From NCBI RefSeq assembly GCF_002902965.1, contig NZ_CP026106.1, positions 2,294,001-2,358,000 of the forward strand: 64,000 nucleotides of DNA. Direction: 5' to 3'. The translations under genes were made by a program, and so were the position numbers. Positions 1 through 8,709 of the stretch are shown one piece after another. How positions within the stretch are numbered: position 1 is the stretch's first letter; the number at the start of each line of letters is the position of its first letter. This DNA comes from Paraburkholderia hospita. GTDB taxonomy: Bacteria > Pseudomonadota > Gammaproteobacteria > Burkholderiales > Burkholderiaceae. A model generated the notes under the pieces. It searched no databases and was not told where the DNA came from. It worked only from the letters and a program-made list of their open reading frames with translations.

Positions 1-388
1 ACACCGTGCCGAGCGACATCAGCGACGTCGTGTCCCGGCCAGCCGAGACGCCGCCCTGCACGAGCGCGACATCCACCCTTTGCTTCCGGTCGAGCAGCCG
101 GTCGAGATTCTGCACGGAGCCATCGGACTCCAGCACGTTGAGCGTCACGCCATTGCGCCCGAGTATCTTTCGATATTCCTGCGCGTACTGCATGAACGAG
201 CTGTCGTGCGGACCGGCGCTGATCGTAATCGTGCGCGGCGGCGCGGGATCGACCAGCCATATCACGAGCCAGGCGAGCACGGCGAACAGCACCACGAACG
301 GCAGAAACGACACGGCGAGATCGCGCCACATCGCATGCGTGTGGTCGCGAACGACTCGCGGAGAATGCTGACGAACATTTTTCTTCAT
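1..388 (-). CDS. TAXI-family TRAP transporter solute-binding protein, 5' part only
   Basis: The coding frame starts at an ATG at 388 and runs off the left edge, leaving about 129 residues. The N-terminus is basic, then a single hydrophobic segment (about residues 24-46, ending in WLVDPAPP) precedes a periplasmic-type domain opening with RTITISAGPHDSSF, which resembles the start of TAXI (TRAP-associated extracytoplasmic immunogenic) binding proteins. The uncleaved-looking anchor suggests a membrane-tethered binding protein facing the periplasm. Ligand unknown; C4-dicarboxylate or glutamate-like ligands are typical of the family. The Shine-Dalgarno (SD) sequence is weak, so the start is probable rather than certain. 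Confidence 0.7.
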   Translation of the reverse strand, partial: MKKNVRQHSPRVVRDHTHAMWRDLAVSFLPFVVLFAVLAWLVIWLVDPAPPRTITISAGPHDSSFMQYAQEYRKILGRNGVTLNVLESDGSVQNLDRLLDRKQRVDVALVQGGVSAGRDTTSLMSLGTV

Positions 389-579
389 GGCCCGGCTCGC
401 CTCCGAGATGCATCATCGCCCATCGTAGCCGTCTCGCGCCGCTCTGTGGAGCACCTTGCGCGCGCCCGTCCAAACCCGTTTCTCCGCACGCGCCAACCGA
501 CGATTCCGTCATCGACAACAAAATCGCCGCGAGCACTTGCGCGATCGAAAGTGTGTCTCTATAATTCGCGCTCTTCGCT

Positions 580-656
580 AGGCTCGTAGCTCAGCTGGTT
601 AGAGCACCACCTTGACATGGTGGGGGTCGTTGGTTCGAGTCCAATCGAGCCTACCA
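580..656 (+). tRNA. tRNA-Val (anticodon GAC)
   Basis: A 77-nt cloverleaf with encoded CCA. The acceptor stem AGGCTCG pairs with CGAGCCT, the D stem is GCTC/GAGC, the anticodon stem is CCACC/GGTGG with loop TTGACAT, and the T loop is TTCGAGT. The anticodon GAC reads valine codons GUC and GUU. It stands alone and is followed by a strong hairpin terminator. The antisense open frame across it is a translation artefact. Confidence 0.97.
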
Positions 657-678
657 ACGAATATACGCAGTAAATGGA

Positions 679-712
679 AGCGGCAAGCATCGTATGCTTG
701 CCGCTTTTTTTT
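679..712 (+). terminator. Rho-independent terminator of tRNA-Val
   Basis: A 12-bp stem (AGCGGCAAGCAT / ATGCTTGCCGCT) with a 3-nt CGT loop runs directly into a long T tract, 23 bases after the tRNA CCA end. Confidence 0.9.
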
Positions 713-727
713 GCGTTCCGCGCCAAC

Positions 728-762
728 GAAAAAAGCCGAAGAACAAACCTGTCCTTCGGCTT
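728..762 (-). terminator. Rho-independent terminator of the cyo operon
   Basis: Read on the minus strand, AAGCCGAAGG pairs imperfectly with CTTCGGCTT and is followed by a run of Ts. It lies about 55 bases beyond the cyoD stop codon, facing the tRNA terminator from the other side. Confidence 0.75.
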
Positions 763-816
763 CCGTTCACCGGGCATCGCGCTGACGCGCAATGCCCGGA
801 TGCATGTGCAACGGCT

Positions 817-1158
817 TCAGCGCGACATCATGTTCATGCTGACGTTGTGCATCACCCACACCGTCCCGAACACCAGGAACATCGCGGCCAGCACTGTATA
901 GGCGAGCGCAAGCGTATTCCAGCGCTGCCCGGACGTCGACACGCTCATGTGCAGGAAGAACACCAGGTGCACGACGATCTGCACGACAGCGAGCGCCGCC
1001 AGCGCGAACGGCGCCGAGGCAGCCGGCAGCCAGCCTTGCAGCACGATGCCGAATGCCGCGGCCGTCAACACCACGGCCAGCACGAACCCAATCACATATC
1101 CGCCGATACCGCCATGCCCCGCTTCGCCATGAAGCGCATGAGAATTCGAGTGAGCCAT
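817..1158 (-). CDS. cyoD: cytochrome bo3 ubiquinol oxidase subunit IV
   Basis: A 113-residue protein with a short hydrophilic His-rich N-terminus and three predicted membrane helices (about residues 20-42, 50-72 and 83-105), matching CyoD in length and in the motif VQIVVHLVFFLHM. Subunit IV helps assemble the CuB/haem o3 centre of the inner-membrane quinol oxidase. It starts immediately after the cyoC stop and is the last gene of cyoABCD. The haem O synthase gene (cyoE/ctaB), which follows cyoD in enterics, is absent here and must lie elsewhere. Confidence 0.95.
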   Translation of the reverse strand: MAHSNSHALHGEAGHGGIGGYVIGFVLAVVLTAAAFGIVLQGWLPAASAPFALAALAVVQIVVHLVFFLHMSVSTSGQRWNTLALAYTVLAAMFLVFGTVWVMHNVSMNMMSR

Positions 1159-1773
1159 TTAGATCGCGCTCCCGAGATAGACAAAAGTGAACACGCAAAT
1201 CCACACGACATCGAGGAAGTGCCAGAAAAGACTCAGGCACGTCAGCCGCGTGATTTCACGCTGCGTCAGTTGCGGCGCGCGCGCCACCTGCACGGCGAGC
1301 ACGGCCATCCAGATCAGCCCCATCGCGACGTGCAAACCGTGCGTGCCGACCAGCACGAAGAACGACGACAGGAACGCGCTGCGCGACGGGCCTGCGCCTT
1401 CCGCGAGCAGATGCGAGAACTCGCCCAGTTCGAGCTTCAGGAACACGAGGCCAAGCACGAACGTGACGGCCAGCCAGCCGAGCACGGCACGCGTGTTCTG
1501 CCGGCGTGCGGCGACCATCGCGAAGCCGTACGTGATGCTGCTCAACAGCAGCGCAGCCGTTTCGACGGCGACGCCGGGAATGTCGAACAGATCCTTCCCC
1601 GTCGGCCCGGCGTTGAACTGATGCGCCATCACGGCAAACACCGCGAATAGCGACGCGAACAGCACGCAGTCGGTCATCAGGTACAGCCAGAAGCCGAACA
1701 CCGAATGCGATTCGCCATGATGGCCGTGACCATCGGCCCCGTTCAGGGTTGCGGTATGGACTTTTTGCAACAT
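1159..1773 (-). CDS. cyoC: cytochrome bo3 ubiquinol oxidase subunit III
   Basis: A 204-residue protein with five membrane helices, typical of haem-copper oxidase subunit III. It contains HSVFGFWLYLMTDCVLFAS near the N-terminus and VGTHGLHVAMGLIWM in the middle, both characteristic of CyoC. The start is the ATG at 1773, whose A is shared with the TGA stop of cyoB, indicating translational coupling; the longer upstream extension of the frame overlaps cyoB and is not credible. It acts in the inner membrane beside subunit I. Confidence 0.95.
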   Translation of the reverse strand: MLQKVHTATLNGADGHGHHGESHSVFGFWLYLMTDCVLFASLFAVFAVMAHQFNAGPTGKDLFDIPGVAVETAALLLSSITYGFAMVAARRQNTRAVLGWLAVTFVLGLVFLKLELGEFSHLLAEGAGPSRSAFLSSFFVLVGTHGLHVAMGLIWMAVLAVQVARAPQLTQREITRLTCLSLFWHFLDVVWICVFTFVYLGSAI

Positions 1774-3785
1774 CACTCGACCTCCGCGAGCACCGGCGAC
1801 ACTTCCACATGCTTCGGAAGCGGCGTCCGGCCTTTGTTTTCGATTGCCCGCACGACGTCGGACGGGATGAAATAGCCGTCGTCGCGGCCGAAGCTGCGGC
1901 CGATCACGATCGCCGCAATCGCCACCAGCGAGACGATCGCGAGCCACCAGATGTGCCACACGGCCGCGAAACCGAACGCGAGGCTGAACACGCCGATGAA
2001 GAAGCCCGCGCTCGTATTCGAAGGCATGTGGATGTCCTGATACGCCGCCTGAATGCCGAGGCCCCTGCCCGTTTCCTTCATATGCGCGAACGCATCCAGT
2101 TCTTCGACGACGGGAATCGTCGCGAAGTTATAGACGGGCGGCGGCGACGAGATAGACCATTCGAGCGTGCGGCCACCCCACGGATCGCCCGTGACGTCGC
2201 GATACTCCGGCTTGTTGCGATTGATGATGCTGACCACCACCTGCGCGACCTGGAACACGACGCCGACCGCGATCAGCGCGACGCCGCAAGCCGCGACGAT
2301 CATGTACGGCTGCCAGGCGGGATTGTCGTAGTGGTTCAGACGACGCGTCGCGCCCATGAAGCCGAGCACGTACAGCGGGGTGAACGCCACAAAGAAACCG
2401 ACGAACCAGCACCAGAACGCGCTCTTGCCGAGCTTGTCGTTGAGCTTGAAGCCGAACACCTTCGGGAACCAGTAGCTGAACCCGGCCAGATAGCCGAACA
2501 CCACGCCGCCGATAATCGTGTTGTGGAAGTGCGCGACGAGGAACAGCGAGTTATGCAGCACGAAGTCCGCGCCCGGGATCGCGAGCATCACGCCCGTCAT
2601 GCCGCCGATCGTGAACGTGATCATGAAGCCGATCGTCCATAGCACGGGCGCCGTGAATTCGAGGCGGCCGCGATAGATCGTGAACAGCCAGTTGAAAATC
2701 TTCACGCCCGTCGGAATGGCGATGATCATCGTCGCGATACCGAAGAACGCGTTGACGTCGGCGCCCGAGCCCATCGTGAAGAAGTGGTGCGCCCACACGA
2801 GGAACGCCAGCACCATGATCGCGCAGGACGCGTACACCATCGTCTTGTAGCCGAACAGCGGCTTCTTCGCGAACGTCGAGATCACTTCCGAGTAGATGCC
2901 GAACGCGGGCAGAACCAGGATGTAGACCTCCGGGTGTCCCCAGGCCCAGATCAGGTTCAGGTAAAGCATGGCGTTGCCGCCGGCTTCGTTGGTGAAGAAG
3001 TGCATGTCCGCGTAGCGGTCGAGGCCGAGCAGCGCGAGCGCCACCGTCAAGATCGGGAACGTCGCCATGATCAGCACGTTCGAGCACAGCGCCGTCCATG
3101 TGAACACGGGCATCTTCATCAGCGTCATGCCGGGCGCGCGCATCTTGATGATCGTCACGAAGAAGTTGATCGCCGTGATCAGCGTGCCGACGCCGGACAG
3201 TTCCAGCGCCCAGATGTAGTAATCGACACCCGAGCCCGGACTGAACTGCAACTCGGACAGCGGCGGATACGCCAGCCAGCCGACCTGCGCGAACTCGCCG
3301 ATCACCAGCGAGATGTTCATCAGGATCGCGCTGATCGCCGTCATCCAGAACGACAGCGAGTTCAGGAACGGGAACGCGACATCGCGCGCGCCGATCTGCA
3401 ACGGCACCACGATATTGAAGAGCCCCACCATCAGCGCCATCGCCATGAAGAAGATCATGATGACGCCATGCGCGGTGAAGATCTGGTCATAGTGATGCGG
3501 CGGCAGATAGCCGGTCGCGCCGCCGCTCGCGAGCGCGAGTTGCAGGCGCATCATCACAGCGTCGGCGAAACCGCGCAGCAGCATCAGCACGGCGACGACG
3601 ATATACATCACGCCGATGCGCTTGTGATCGACGGACGTAAGCCATTCCGTCCACAGCCAGCGCCATTTTTTCAGGCGCGTCACGAGCACGACGACGGCCA
3701 GCACAATCAGCCCCATCAGGGCGGCCGCGCCCATGATGATCGGCTGATCGAACGGAATCGCCTCTAAAGTCAGATTGCCGAACAT
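1773..3785 (-). CDS. cyoB: cytochrome bo3 ubiquinol oxidase subunit I
   Basis: A 670-residue haem-copper oxidase catalytic subunit with many transmembrane helices. It oxidises ubiquinol, reduces O2 to water and pumps protons. Visible ligands match E. coli CyoB numbering: H106 and H421 (low-spin haem b), H419 (haem o3), H284 with cross-linked Y288, and H333/H334 (CuB). The quinol-site residues R71, D75, H98 and Q101 and the proton-channel Glu286 are also present. This is an intact, bo3-type enzyme. It starts three bases after the cyoA stop and overlaps cyoC by one base. Confidence 0.98.
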   Translation of the reverse strand: MFGNLTLEAIPFDQPIIMGAAALMGLIVLAVVVLVTRLKKWRWLWTEWLTSVDHKRIGVMYIVVAVLMLLRGFADAVMMRLQLALASGGATGYLPPHHYDQIFTAHGVIMIFFMAMALMVGLFNIVVPLQIGARDVAFPFLNSLSFWMTAISAILMNISLVIGEFAQVGWLAYPPLSELQFSPGSGVDYYIWALELSGVGTLITAINFFVTIIKMRAPGMTLMKMPVFTWTALCSNVLIMATFPILTVALALLGLDRYADMHFFTNEAGGNAMLYLNLIWAWGHPEVYILVLPAFGIYSEVISTFAKKPLFGYKTMVYASCAIMVLAFLVWAHHFFTMGSGADVNAFFGIATMIIAIPTGVKIFNWLFTIYRGRLEFTAPVLWTIGFMITFTIGGMTGVMLAIPGADFVLHNSLFLVAHFHNTIIGGVVFGYLAGFSYWFPKVFGFKLNDKLGKSAFWCWFVGFFVAFTPLYVLGFMGATRRLNHYDNPAWQPYMIVAACGVALIAVGVVFQVAQVVVSIINRNKPEYRDVTGDPWGGRTLEWSISSPPPVYNFATIPVVEELDAFAHMKETGRGLGIQAAYQDIHMPSNTSAGFFIGVFSLAFGFAAVWHIWWLAIVSLVAIAAIVIGRSFGRDDGYFIPSDVVRAIENKGRTPLPKHVEVSPVLAEVE

Positions 3786-3788
3786 GGG

Positions 3789-4688
3789 TCACTCCTTCGA
3801 AGTGTTCGTGATGCAGTTGGCGTCACGGAAATCGACGACATGCCCGCTGTTGTATTTCGCGATGACGTTGCGGAACAGCTTCGGGTCGACCGCGGAGAAG
3901 TAGCGCACCGGGTTTTTCTCGCTCGGTTTCGCGACCGCGTAGTACCCGTCCATATCGAGCCGTTCCGGCGATGCCTTCACCTTCTGCACCCAGGTATTGA
4001 AATCGGCGGCGCTAACGGCGAGCGTGCGGAACTTCATGTCCGAAAAGCCCTTGCCGCTGAAGTTCGCCGATACGCCCGCGTAGTCGCCCGGTTCATCCGC
4101 GATCAGATGCACGCGCGTCTGCATGCCCGCCATCGCGTAGACCTGCGTGCCGAGTTGCGGGATGAAGAACGAGTTCATCACCGAATCCGACGTGATGTGG
4201 AAGTTAACGGGCGTGCCGACGGGCATCGCCAGCTGGTTCACCGACGCAATGCCGAGATCGGGATAAATGAACAGCCACTTCCAGTCGAGCGCGACGACTT
4301 CGACGTCGATCGGCTTCACGTTCGATTCGAGCGGCTTGTAAGGATCGAGCTCGTGCGTGGTTCGCCACGTCAGAATGCCGAGGAACAGGATGATCAGCGC
4401 GGGGATCGTCCACACGACCACTTCGATTGCGGTTGAGTGCGCCCACTTCGGCGCGTAGACCGCACTTTTGTTCGACGCGCGGTAGCGCCACGCAAAAAAC
4501 AACGTCAACAGAATGACGGGTACGACGACGAGCAGCATCGTCCACGTCGCTGTCGCGATCAGCGACTTCTCGGCGACGCCGACGCTGCCCTTCGGATCGA
4601 GCACTTCAAGTTGACATCCCGTGAGAAACGCGGTCAGACCGATGCTGACCGGTAAGAGGCAAGCTCTTAAGGTTTTTCTGGCTAACAT
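3789..4688 (-). CDS. cyoA: cytochrome bo3 ubiquinol oxidase subunit II (lipoprotein)
   Basis: A 299-residue subunit II. The start at 4688 gives a lipoprotein signal peptide with lipobox LTGC (Cys25), followed by two membrane helices and a periplasmic cupredoxin-like domain (VVALDWKWLFIYPD onward). The CuA-binding Cys/His set of cytochrome c oxidases is missing, as expected for a quinol oxidase. A frame-open extension 21 codons upstream would bury the signal peptide and was rejected. First gene of cyoABCD, so the operon promoter should lie in 4689-4992. Confidence 0.95.
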   Translation of the reverse strand: MLARKTLRACLLPVSIGLTAFLTGCQLEVLDPKGSVGVAEKSLIATATWTMLLVVVPVILLTLFFAWRYRASNKSAVYAPKWAHSTAIEVVVWTIPALIILFLGILTWRTTHELDPYKPLESNVKPIDVEVVALDWKWLFIYPDLGIASVNQLAMPVGTPVNFHITSDSVMNSFFIPQLGTQVYAMAGMQTRVHLIADEPGDYAGVSANFSGKGFSDMKFRTLAVSAADFNTWVQKVKASPERLDMDGYYAVAKPSEKNPVRYFSAVDPKLFRNVIAKYNSGHVVDFRDANCITNTSKE

Positions 4689-4992
4689 GTTTGCCCAATA
4701 ATCGTTGAACCACGCTGAACACGTGTGGGGTTTGCAAGGCAAAGCGCACAAGGTCCTATGTGCCCCGCGATTCTATGGACGCGCTGCGTTTGAAGTCCTG
4801 ATCCGCGTCAAGGACACGACGCTAAGGTATGTGATGGATGTGCGACCGGATGTCACACGGTCGAAGGATGGCGGGTGTTTTTGTTTTTTCTTGTGTTCGC
4901 CCGCTCGCCTTTGATGCACGGAAGCTGTCAGGCGAGTGTGTCGACAAGCCGCCCGATCGTCGAATGGATGCGGGCGGCCATGTGAATTGCGC
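4689..4992. other. intergenic region upstream of cyoA
   Basis: No gene was found in these 304 bases between cyoA and the upstream DUF3597 gene, both on the minus strand. A GC-rich inverted repeat (CCGCCCG at 4950 with CGGGCGG near 4970) lies just beyond the DUF3597 stop and could end its transcript, though it lacks a T tract. The rest should contain the cyo promoter and 5' leader; no specific regulator site can be named from inspection. Confidence 0.5.
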
Positions 4993-5382
4993 TTAGCTCG
5001 CGAGATCGGCGGGCAGCTTGCCGCCATTCGCGGCGAGCGCCGTCATCAACTGCTTGTGGAGCCAGAGGTTCATCGACGCCGAATCGTTCGTGTCGCCGCC
5101 GTACTTCAGTTCGCCCGCCAGCTGCTTGCGATGCTCGAGGCTGCTGTCGACGTCGAGCAGCTTCATCAGATCGACGATCGAACGACGCCAGTCGAGCTTT
5201 TGCGGGTTCGCCGCGGCCAGCTGGTCCATCACGGCCGCGACATCGACGTCCGCGAGCGCCGTCGAGACAGGTGCGCCTGCCGACGCTTCCGCAGGCGCAG
5301 GCGCGATGGGTTCGGCGGGCAGCGTCTCAGCCGGCTTGGCCTTGCCGAAAATCTTGCTGACGATGGTTCCAAAGATGCTCAT
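4993..5382 (-). CDS. DUF3597 family protein
   Basis: A 129-residue soluble protein. The N-terminus MSIFGTIVSKIFGKAKPAE and the C-terminal block KLDWRRSIVDLMKLLDVDSS through GGKLPADL match DUF3597, linked by an Ala/Pro-rich spacer. No signal peptide or membrane segment is evident. Family members are often compared with LysM-linked small proteins, but no biochemical role is established. Preceded on its own strand by AAAGGAAGG, a good SD. It is divergent from the OmpA-like lipoprotein gene. Confidence 0.88.
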   Translation of the reverse strand: MSIFGTIVSKIFGKAKPAETLPAEPIAPAPAEASAGAPVSTALADVDVAAVMDQLAAANPQKLDWRRSIVDLMKLLDVDSSLEHRKQLAGELKYGGDTNDSASMNLWLHKQLMTALAANGGKLPADLAS

Positions 5383-5681
5383 GGTGTGGGTCCTTCCTTT
5401 TCAAGTGGATAACGAGAGACTGCACAACATCGTCCGCCTTCCGTTTGTCTGGATTCACGGCGACGCTGCTTGCGACTAACGCCATTTGATCCGAACCGTT
5501 GACCTTTGCGTGTGGTCGGTCGCAAGTTTCACGTTTGTTCGCACTTCGGTGCGTCCACGCGACACCTCCGTGTCAAATTTTGAAAAACTTTGCATGCCTT
5601 AGCAAACTTCTTCTTCGTTTGATGAAAAATCCTGGTCTGACGTGACTTTCCTTCCCTCTCTCCCACAACGCCATCACAACC
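5383..5681. other. divergent intergenic region (DUF3597 / OmpA-like)
   Basis: These 299 bases hold no credible gene. They must contain promoters for the two divergent genes. The half nearest the OmpA-like gene is AT-rich (around 5575-5635) and is the likely location of its promoter; no clear -35/-10 pair is asserted. Confidence 0.4.
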
Positions 5682-6182
5682 ATGAAAAAACTGTTGACCA
5701 TCGCAGCCTGCGCCCTTTCCCTGTCGATGCTCGCCGCGTGCAGCGGCCTCGATCGCAGCAAGGAAGAGGCGCTGAACCAGCAAGCCGGGATCGAAGTAAC
5801 GCAGACCAAGGAAGGCGTACAGGTTCGTCTGCCGGAGAAGGTCCTGTTTAACTTCAACGAATCGAGCTTGCGTCCTGACGCGGGCCCTGCGATTGCCCGC
5901 GTGGTGGTCGTACTTAGCCGCACGCAGAAGCCAATGATCGTCGAAGGCCATACGGATAACGTCGGCACGCGCGAGTACAACCAGCAGTTGTCCGAAGCGC
6001 GCGCGAAGTCGGTCGCGGATGAACTCGAGCGCCGCGGCATCAGCGCGTCGCGCATCACGCTGGTCGGCTATGCGTTCGATCGCCCCGTGGCGGACAACGA
6101 CACGCCCGATGGCCGCGCACGAAACCGGCGTACGGAGATCGTCGTGAAGGGCGAATCCCTCGAAGCCGTGATGGGCAAGTAA
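5682..6182 (+). CDS. OmpA-family outer-membrane lipoprotein
   Basis: A 166-residue lipoprotein: signal peptide with lipobox LAAC (Cys20), then a single OmpA-like peptidoglycan-binding domain (about 45-160). The diagnostic core VEGHTDNVGTREYNQQLSEA followed by RAKSV, and NRRTEIVV near the end, are intact, including the Asp and Arg residues that bind diaminopimelate. It probably tethers the outer membrane to peptidoglycan, like YiaD or Pal. It is transcribed alone; a hairpin follows at 6197-6227. Confidence 0.9.
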   Translation: MKKLLTIAACALSLSMLAACSGLDRSKEEALNQQAGIEVTQTKEGVQVRLPEKVLFNFNESSLRPDAGPAIARVVVVLSRTQKPMIVEGHTDNVGTREYNQQLSEARAKSVADELERRGISASRITLVGYAFDRPVADNDTPDGRARNRRTEIVVKGESLEAVMGK

Positions 6183-6196
6183 TCGTTCGTCGTACT

Positions 6197-6227
6197 CAGT
6201 CAAGCGCCGTTCGGTGGCGCCTGACTG
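6197..6227 (+). terminator. hairpin after the OmpA-like gene
   Basis: CAGTCAAGCGCC and GGCGCCTGACTG form a 12-bp stem with one mismatch and a 7-nt loop, 14 bases after the stop codon. There is no T tract, so it may be a weak terminator or an mRNA-stabilising hairpin. Confidence 0.45.
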
Positions 6228-6350
6228 TGGCTCGATCGGTTTCGCGAGCACGTAAAGATTTGTCAAAACGTCGCTGCAACTATCGCATGCCGTCAACGCG
6301 AGAATTTTGAGACCGTTAGACCCGCTTCTCTTGCTGATTCGTGGTCTACC

Positions 6351-6878
6351 GTGTCAACCGTTCGTCTTTTTGGAATACTAGGAATTTTCGGATTATTTGC
6401 CGGTTGCGCGCAGATTCCGTCGGAGCATCAGGCGTCGAGCACGATAGAAATCGTGTCGACGCCAATCACACCCGCCAACCCGGATAGCGTGTCGGATAAC
6501 GAGAAGGTTCAATCTGAAGTCATCGCACTCCGGCCGGCTGGCGCCGCGCTGCAAACGGGCCACGCGTCATGGTATGCGCGCAAGTTCGAGGGACGCCGCA
6601 CTGCAAATGGAGAGCGTTACAACGGCCACGCGATGACGGCTGCGCATCGCTCGCTGCCGTTCGGCACGTATGTGCGCGTGACGTCGCTGTCCACTACGAG
6701 GTCGGTGGTGGTTCGCATCAACGATCGCGGCCCGTTCGTCAAGGGACGCGTCATCGATTTGTCTTATGCAGCGGCAAGTGCACTCGGCCTGACTCGAGCG
6801 CCGTCGATGGACGTGCGGATTGAACGAGTCGAAGAGCAAGCAGACACTCGAACGGCATCCGGTGGATCAGAATCTTGA
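6351..6878 (+). CDS. RlpA-like septal-ring lipoprotein (double-psi beta-barrel)
   Basis: A 175-residue lipoprotein with lipobox FAGC (Cys19), a low-complexity linker and an RlpA-like double-psi beta-barrel (about 70-160). Conserved blocks are ASWYARKFEGRRTANGERY, TAAHRSLPFGTYVRVT and VRINDRGPFVKGRVIDLS, so the Glu, His and Asp implicated in activity of Pseudomonas RlpA (a lytic transglycosylase on denuded glycan) are present. The C-terminal SPOR domain of classical RlpA is absent, so septal targeting may differ. The start is GTG at 6351 with a poor SD. The stop overlaps the next start. Confidence 0.85.
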   Translation: MSTVRLFGILGIFGLFAGCAQIPSEHQASSTIEIVSTPITPANPDSVSDNEKVQSEVIALRPAGAALQTGHASWYARKFEGRRTANGERYNGHAMTAAHRSLPFGTYVRVTSLSTTRSVVVRINDRGPFVKGRVIDLSYAAASALGLTRAPSMDVRIERVEEQADTRTASGGSES

Positions 6879-7276
6879 ACCGCAAGACGGCGATATCTCA
6901 TGCACACGCGGCGAGACGGAAGAAAATCAGCGTAGTAGCGCGGCATGTCGCAGTTGCCGCGTGCATCGTCGCCTGGTGTGCTTCCGATGCGTTCGCCGCA
7001 CGCCGTACGCCCGAGGCACTCGAAGCAGATAGCGCGGCGCGCAGCCCGGCGAAGCAGGCCCTCAAAAAGCCCAAAACCGACAAGAAGGCGTCAAAGGCCT
7101 CAAAGCCCTCACGCAAAACCCACCGTAAAGCCAAAGCGGCTCATCGCCCAGACGTGTTTTACCGCTGGTCCGACGAACAGCTGATGTTGGGCGGCGTCAG
7201 CCCATCGCAAATCGGCAAGCGCGACGAGGACGCAAACGGTAAGCAGACAAGCAAAGGCGCAGCCTCCTCAAAATAG
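6875..7276 (+). CDS. basic Lys-rich secreted protein of unknown function
   Basis: A 133-residue protein with a TTG start inside the RlpA-like stop (TTGA overlap), implying coupled translation. A positively charged N-terminus and hydrophobic stretch (about 20-40, ending in ASDAFA) look like a signal peptide or anchor. Next comes a strongly basic, low-complexity middle (Lys/Ala/Ser repeats around 58-90), then a more ordered tail containing FYRWSDEQLMLGG. No family is recognised. The position suggests a cell-wall role with the RlpA-like protein; the Lys-rich segment could bind anionic polymers, which is inference only. Confidence 0.6.
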   Translation: MNRKTAISHAHAARRKKISVVARHVAVAACIVAWCASDAFAARRTPEALEADSAARSPAKQALKKPKTDKKASKASKPSRKTHRKAKAAHRPDVFYRWSDEQLMLGGVSPSQIGKRDEDANGKQTSKGAASSK

Positions 7277-7298
7277 ACGCCGCGCCCGTCATCCAGTC

Positions 7299-8498
7299 TT
7301 AAATAGACCCGCCGCTGTACCTCACGACATCCAGCAGCGTCTTCTTCCTGTCCCGGTAGTGATATAGGGAGATCGCGCCTTCCTTCATGTCGCCGTGCGC
7401 GTCGAAGGCGATATGTCCGATCACACCGTTGTAGTCGGACATGGGCATCGCGGCGAGCACCTTCGCGGCGTCGGTGGTGTTGGCCCGCTTCATTGCATCG
7501 ACGACCACGTACACGGCGTCGTAGGCGAACGGAGCGTTGAAGAGAATCGGGCCGTTGAAACGCGCCTCGAAGCGCTTTTCGAACTCGGCACCCTGCGGCA
7601 TGCGCGATATCGCGAGACTTGCTTCGGAACAAACGAGATTGTTCACAGCATCGCCCGCAAGCGCCGCCACCTTTTCCGTGCACGCGCCGTCGCCGCTCAG
7701 AACTTTCGCACTCAAACCAAGCGCCGCCGCCTGACGAATGAACGGACCGACCGTCGAATCCATCCCGCCGAACATGATGACATCCGGATGCGCGCTCTTG
7801 ATGGTGGTGAGAATGGCGCGGAAGTCGGTGGACTTGTCGGTCGTGGCCTCGCGCGCGACGACGCGCCCGCCGCCCGCCTGCGCCGCCTTCGCGAACTCGT
7901 CGGCGAGGCCTTTGCCGTAGGCCGTTGCGTCGTCGACGACGGCAATGGTCTTCGCATTCAACGACTTCAGCGCGTAATCGCCGAGCGCGGGCCCTTGCTG
8001 CGCATCCGTCGCGACCACGCGATACGCGCTTTTGTAGCCCTGCTTCGTGTAATCGGGGTTTGTCGACGACGGCGAAATCTCCGCGATGTTCGCGTCGTTA
8101 TAGATGCGCGACGCGGGAATCGATACGCCCGAGTTCAGGTGGCCGATCACCGCGACCACATGCTCGTCGACGAACTTCTGCGCGATCTGCGTGCCTGTCT
8201 TCGGATCGGCCGCGTCGTCTTCGCCGTCGAGTTCGAGACGCACCTTCTGTCCGGCGATCACGAGCCCCGTCTTGTTGATTTCTTCGACAGCGAGCCGCGC
8301 GCCGTTCTCGTTGTCCTTGCCGAGATGGCTGCTGCCGCCTGTGAGCGGACCCGCGTGGCCGATCGTCACCACCTGCTCGGCTGGACCGCCATTGCCTTGC
8401 GCGGCCTCGTGCGATGGGGGCTCTTTCTTGTTGCAACCCATCAGCGTCAAGCTGGTCAGCGAGATGCCGACCACTGTCAGTTTTACCAGATTGTTCAC
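7299..8498 (-). CDS. branched-chain amino-acid ABC transporter-type substrate-binding lipoprotein
   Basis: A 399-residue periplasmic type I binding protein (Leu/Ile/Val-binding family). GTG at 8498 is chosen as start because GGAGGAGAAAGCT precedes it as a strong SD; the in-frame ATG 15 bases upstream sits on the SD itself. This start gives a lipoprotein signal with lipobox LMGC (Cys22). Family blocks follow: TIGHAGPLTGGSSHLGKDNE, VIGHLNSGVSIPAS and SPSSTNPDYT. It probably binds an amino acid or amide. No permease or ATPase genes are adjacent, so it is an orphan binding protein. Confidence 0.88.
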   Translation of the reverse strand: MNNLVKLTVVGISLTSLTLMGCNKKEPPSHEAAQGNGGPAEQVVTIGHAGPLTGGSSHLGKDNENGARLAVEEINKTGLVIAGQKVRLELDGEDDAADPKTGTQIAQKFVDEHVVAVIGHLNSGVSIPASRIYNDANIAEISPSSTNPDYTKQGYKSAYRVVATDAQQGPALGDYALKSLNAKTIAVVDDATAYGKGLADEFAKAAQAGGGRVVAREATTDKSTDFRAILTTIKSAHPDVIMFGGMDSTVGPFIRQAAALGLSAKVLSGDGACTEKVAALAGDAVNNLVCSEASLAISRMPQGAEFEKRFEARFNGPILFNAPFAYDAVYVVVDAMKRANTTDAAKVLAAMPMSDYNGVIGHIAFDAHGDMKEGAISLYHYRDRKKTLLDVVRYSGGSI

Positions 8499-8651
8499 AG
8501 CTTTCTCCTCCATGATTGTTTGAATTTTCAATCTACCGTCGTTCGATTCGCATTCCGAATAGATACTCAAAAACGGTAGCACAGGGGAAAAGCCGGGACT
8601 GTAAAGATTGGTCAAGCGGAAATGGAGGACTATTGGTACGCTGCACAACGA

Positions 8652-8686
8652 CAAACGGGCTAGCCGAAGCTAGCCCGTTTGCTTTT
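8652..8686. terminator. 13-bp perfect hairpin between ahpF and the binding-protein gene
   Basis: CAAACGGGCTAGC and GCTAGCCCGTTTG form a perfect stem with a CGAA tetraloop. A short CTTTT follows on the plus strand only. Both flanking genes are on the minus strand, so it probably terminates ahpF by structure, despite lacking a U tract in that direction. Confidence 0.55.
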
Positions 8687-8709
8687 GCTGCGAGAACGAC
8701 ACCCGTCGA

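Noticed and set aside
559..792. minus-strand 77-codon frame over tRNA-Val
   Set aside because: It is the antisense translation of the tRNA, a well-known artefact, and runs through two terminators.
1749..2642. long plus-strand frames opposite cyoB (also 2784-3767)
   Set aside because: Arg/His/Asp-rich composition typical of antisense of GC-rich genes, no family resemblance, and cyoB is unambiguous.
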